Shown here: positions 62,482 to 64,000 of the stretch, one piece after another | Layout: each line of letters opens with the position of its first letter | Position numbering within the stretch: the first letter of the stretch is position 1 | From: CAIWHR01 sp963734085 | GTDB taxonomy: Bacteria; Pseudomonadota; Gammaproteobacteria; Burkholderiales; Casimicrobiaceae | Length of the DNA: 64,000 bases | Direction of reading: 5' to 3' | Assembly (NCBI GenBank): GCA_963734085.1 | Contig: CAVTFT010000017.1 | Coordinates: forward strand, 434,001 to 498,000 | The notes under the pieces: generated by a model | The model's database searches: none | Told to the model about the DNA's origin: nothing | The model's input: only the letters and a program-made list of their open reading frames with translations | Program-made: the position numbers and the translations under genes

Positions 62482-63324
62482 TCAGGGGAACCGCCGGAAC
62501 TTGCCAAAATCCGGCTTGCGCTTTTCGACGTAGGCGTTGCGGCCTTCCTGCCCTTCGGCGGAAAGGTAGTAGAGCAGCGTCGCGTTGCCCGCGAGCTCCT
62601 GCAATCCGGCCTGTCCGTCGCAGTCGGCATTGAGCGCGGCCTTGAGGCAGCGGAGGGCCATCGGGCTCATCGCGAGGATTTCGCGGCACCACTGGACCGT
62701 CTCCGCTTCGAGCTGCGCGTAGGGGACGACGCGGTTGACGAGCCCCATGTCGAGCGCAGCCTGCGGGTCGTATTGGCGGCAGAGAAACCAGATCTCGCGC
62801 GCCTTCTTCTGGCCGACGATGCGCGCCATGTACGAAGCCCCGTAGCCGCCGTCAAAGCTGCCGACCTTCGGGCCCGTCTGTCCGAAGCGCGCGTTGTCGG
62901 CCGCGATCGTGAGATCGCACATCAGGTGCAGCACGTGGCCGCCGCCGATCGCATAGCCCGCGACCATCGCGACGACCGGCTTCGGCAGCGTGCGGATCTG
63001 GCGCTGCAAGTCGAGCACGTTCAGGCGCGGAACGCCGTCGCTGCCCACGTAGCCGCCTTCGCCGCGGATCCGCTGGTCGCCGCCCGAACAGAACGCATCC
63101 TTGCCCTGGCCGGTGAGGATGACGACACCGATCGCAGGATCGTCGCGTGCATCGGCGAAAGCTGCCTGCATTTCCTGGACGGTCTCGGGCCGGAAGGCGT
63201 TGCGCACCTCGGGCCGGTTGATCGCGATCCGGGCGATGCCCTCGTCGGCCTTGGCGTAGAGAATGTCGCGATAGCTGCCCTGGGGCTTCCAGGTCGGGAT
63301 TGGGGGTAACGAGGCGGTGTCCAT
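62482..63324 (-). CDS. menB: 1,4-Dihydroxy-2-naphthoyl-CoA synthase MenB
   Basis: A 280-aa crotonase-fold enzyme that closes the naphthoquinone ring of menaquinone. Family-specific features are FCSGGDQRIRG, YAIGGGHVLHLMCDL (oxyanion hole), the MenB signature GSFDGGYGASYMAR and the C-terminal EGQEGRNAYVEKRKPDF with its conserved Lys/Phe end. A GGAG site precedes the ATG. It is first in a menB-menE operon. Confidence 0.93.
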   Translation of the reverse strand: MDTASLPPIPTWKPQGSYRDILYAKADEGIARIAINRPEVRNAFRPETVQEMQAAFADARDDPAIGVVILTGQGKDAFCSGGDQRIRGEGGYVGSDGVPRLNVLDLQRQIRTLPKPVVAMVAGYAIGGGHVLHLMCDLTIAADNARFGQTGPKVGSFDGGYGASYMARIVGQKKAREIWFLCRQYDPQAALDMGLVNRVVPYAQLEAETVQWCREILAMSPMALRCLKAALNADCDGQAGLQELAGNATLLYYLSAEGQEGRNAYVEKRKPDFGKFRRFP

Positions 63325-63431
63325 CGGGATCTCCAGCGGATTGCTGCGACGGCGATGCGATGCGGCAGGGTGTCGCCGGGGTGCGCCGGTGCGTTGAGGC
63401 TTTAGTCTCCAGCCTCTTCCGCCTTAGACGC

Positions 63432-64000
63432 TCAGTCGACCTTCGCGCCCGATCGTTTGACGACGGCCGCCCATTTTTCGGTTTCCGCGCTGATGTGGCG
63501 CGCGAAATCGGCGGGCGTCCCCGGCACCGGCTGTGCGCCGCTGGCCTGGAGCTGCGCGACGAGCTGCGGATCCTCGAGTGCCTGCCGGATAGCCGCGTTG
63601 AGCTTGTCGATCACCGCGCTCGGCGTTCCGCCCGGCGCAAGGATGCCATCCCACGCGCTCACCTCGAACCCGGGGACGCCGGATTCCGCGATCGTCGGGA
63701 ATTCCGGCGCCGCAGGCGAGCGCCGCGCCGTCGTGACCGCGATGCCCCGGACCTTGCCGCCCTTGACCTGCGGATACGCGCTGGGCATGACGTCGATCAT
63801 CATCTGCACCTGCCCACCCACCAGATCGGTCATCGCGGCGGCGCCGCCGCGATACGGGACGTGGACGATGTCGATGCCGGTCATCGACGCGAACAGCACG
63901 CCGGCGAGATGCGAGGTCGTGCCGTTGCCGGCGGAGGCGAAATTGACCTCGCCCGGATGCGCCTTCGCATAAGCCACGAGCCCGCCCACCGTATCGACCG
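63432..64000 (-). CDS. Bug/TctC-family tricarboxylate-binding receptor, partial (N-terminus beyond right edge)
   Basis: The C-terminal 189 or so residues of an extracytoplasmic receptor. The Bug fold is recognisable by GEVNFASAGNGTTSHLAGVL, IVHVPYRGGAAAMTDLVGGQ (ligand-binding loop) and WDGILAPGGTPSAVIDKLNA. Such receptors are massively expanded in Burkholderiales and deliver carboxylates to TctAB permeases or act in sensing. The signal peptide lies outside the window. Confidence 0.92.
   Translation of the reverse strand, partial: VDTVGGLVAYAKAHPGEVNFASAGNGTTSHLAGVLFASMTGIDIVHVPYRGGAAAMTDLVGGQVQMMIDVMPSAYPQVKGGKVRGIAVTTARRSPAAPEFPTIAESGVPGFEVSAWDGILAPGGTPSAVIDKLNAAIRQALEDPQLVAQLQASGAQPVPGTPADFARHISAETEKWAAVVKRSGAKVD

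Overview
The window looks like a chromosomal segment of a high-GC betaproteobacterium, probably Burkholderiales-like. The inference rests on a Bug/TctC-type receptor at the right edge, a tcuAB tricarballylate module, a TSUP exporter beside a cbb3-like membrane protein, WXXGXW and GY-rich secreted proteins, and a BTAD/MalT-type regulator. No rRNA or ribosomal protein is present, so genus cannot be named.

Two zones meet at a tRNA-Ser(GGA) gene (23005-23092, minus strand). Left of it (1 to about 22980) lies a gene-sparse, mosaic genomic island ending in an overlapping excisionase/integrase pair whose 3' side abuts the tRNA 3' end. The island holds a two-component system (response regulator plus 7TM-type histidine kinase), a complete RIT element (recombinase in trio; ritABC with 29-bp inverted ends) inserted into an already decayed tyrosine recombinase gene, a DUF1254/DUF1214 lipoprotein, a membrane-anchored lytic transglycosylase, and an IS110-family insertion sequence. 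It also holds a translationally coupled operon of a Tat-exported F420-reductase-like protein, an MFS carrier and a Tat-exported aldo/keto reductase, a Fic protein, and several gene fossils (an integrase tail, and an amber-interrupted nuclease-like N-terminus). Long gaps carry degenerate dispersed repeats.

Right of the tRNA the sequence is densely coding and chromosomal. At 23.2-29 kb are an AsmA protein, a TetR regulator and small envelope proteins. At 29.2-40.5 kb is a signalling and envelope block: a Ser/Thr kinase, a heme-binding DUF3365 sensor and a FecR-like protein in one operon. A nucleotide cyclase-FHA protein diverges from it, followed by a 1159-aa membrane hydrolase with TPR-like repeats and two tandem 552-aa exported proteins with a caspase/CHAT-like His-Cys pattern. 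At 40.7-42.7 kb is a four-gene membrane operon with a TSUP carrier. At 43-47.6 kb are a MalT/BTAD regulator, a nitroreductase and AlaX; at 47.7-49.4 kb an ABC-2 exporter; at 49.5-50.5 kb a WXXGXW protein and a metallothionein-like operon.

At 50.7-55.7 kb tcuA, tcuB, an orphan TRAP receptor and a fumarase/aspartase-superfamily lyase form a polycarboxylate catabolic operon. It is followed by a secreted alpha/beta hydrolase with duplicated C-terminal repeats, an entericidin with a clear terminator, a transmembrane Cache-type Ser/Thr kinase, menE and menB, and a truncated Bug receptor. No CRISPR array was seen.
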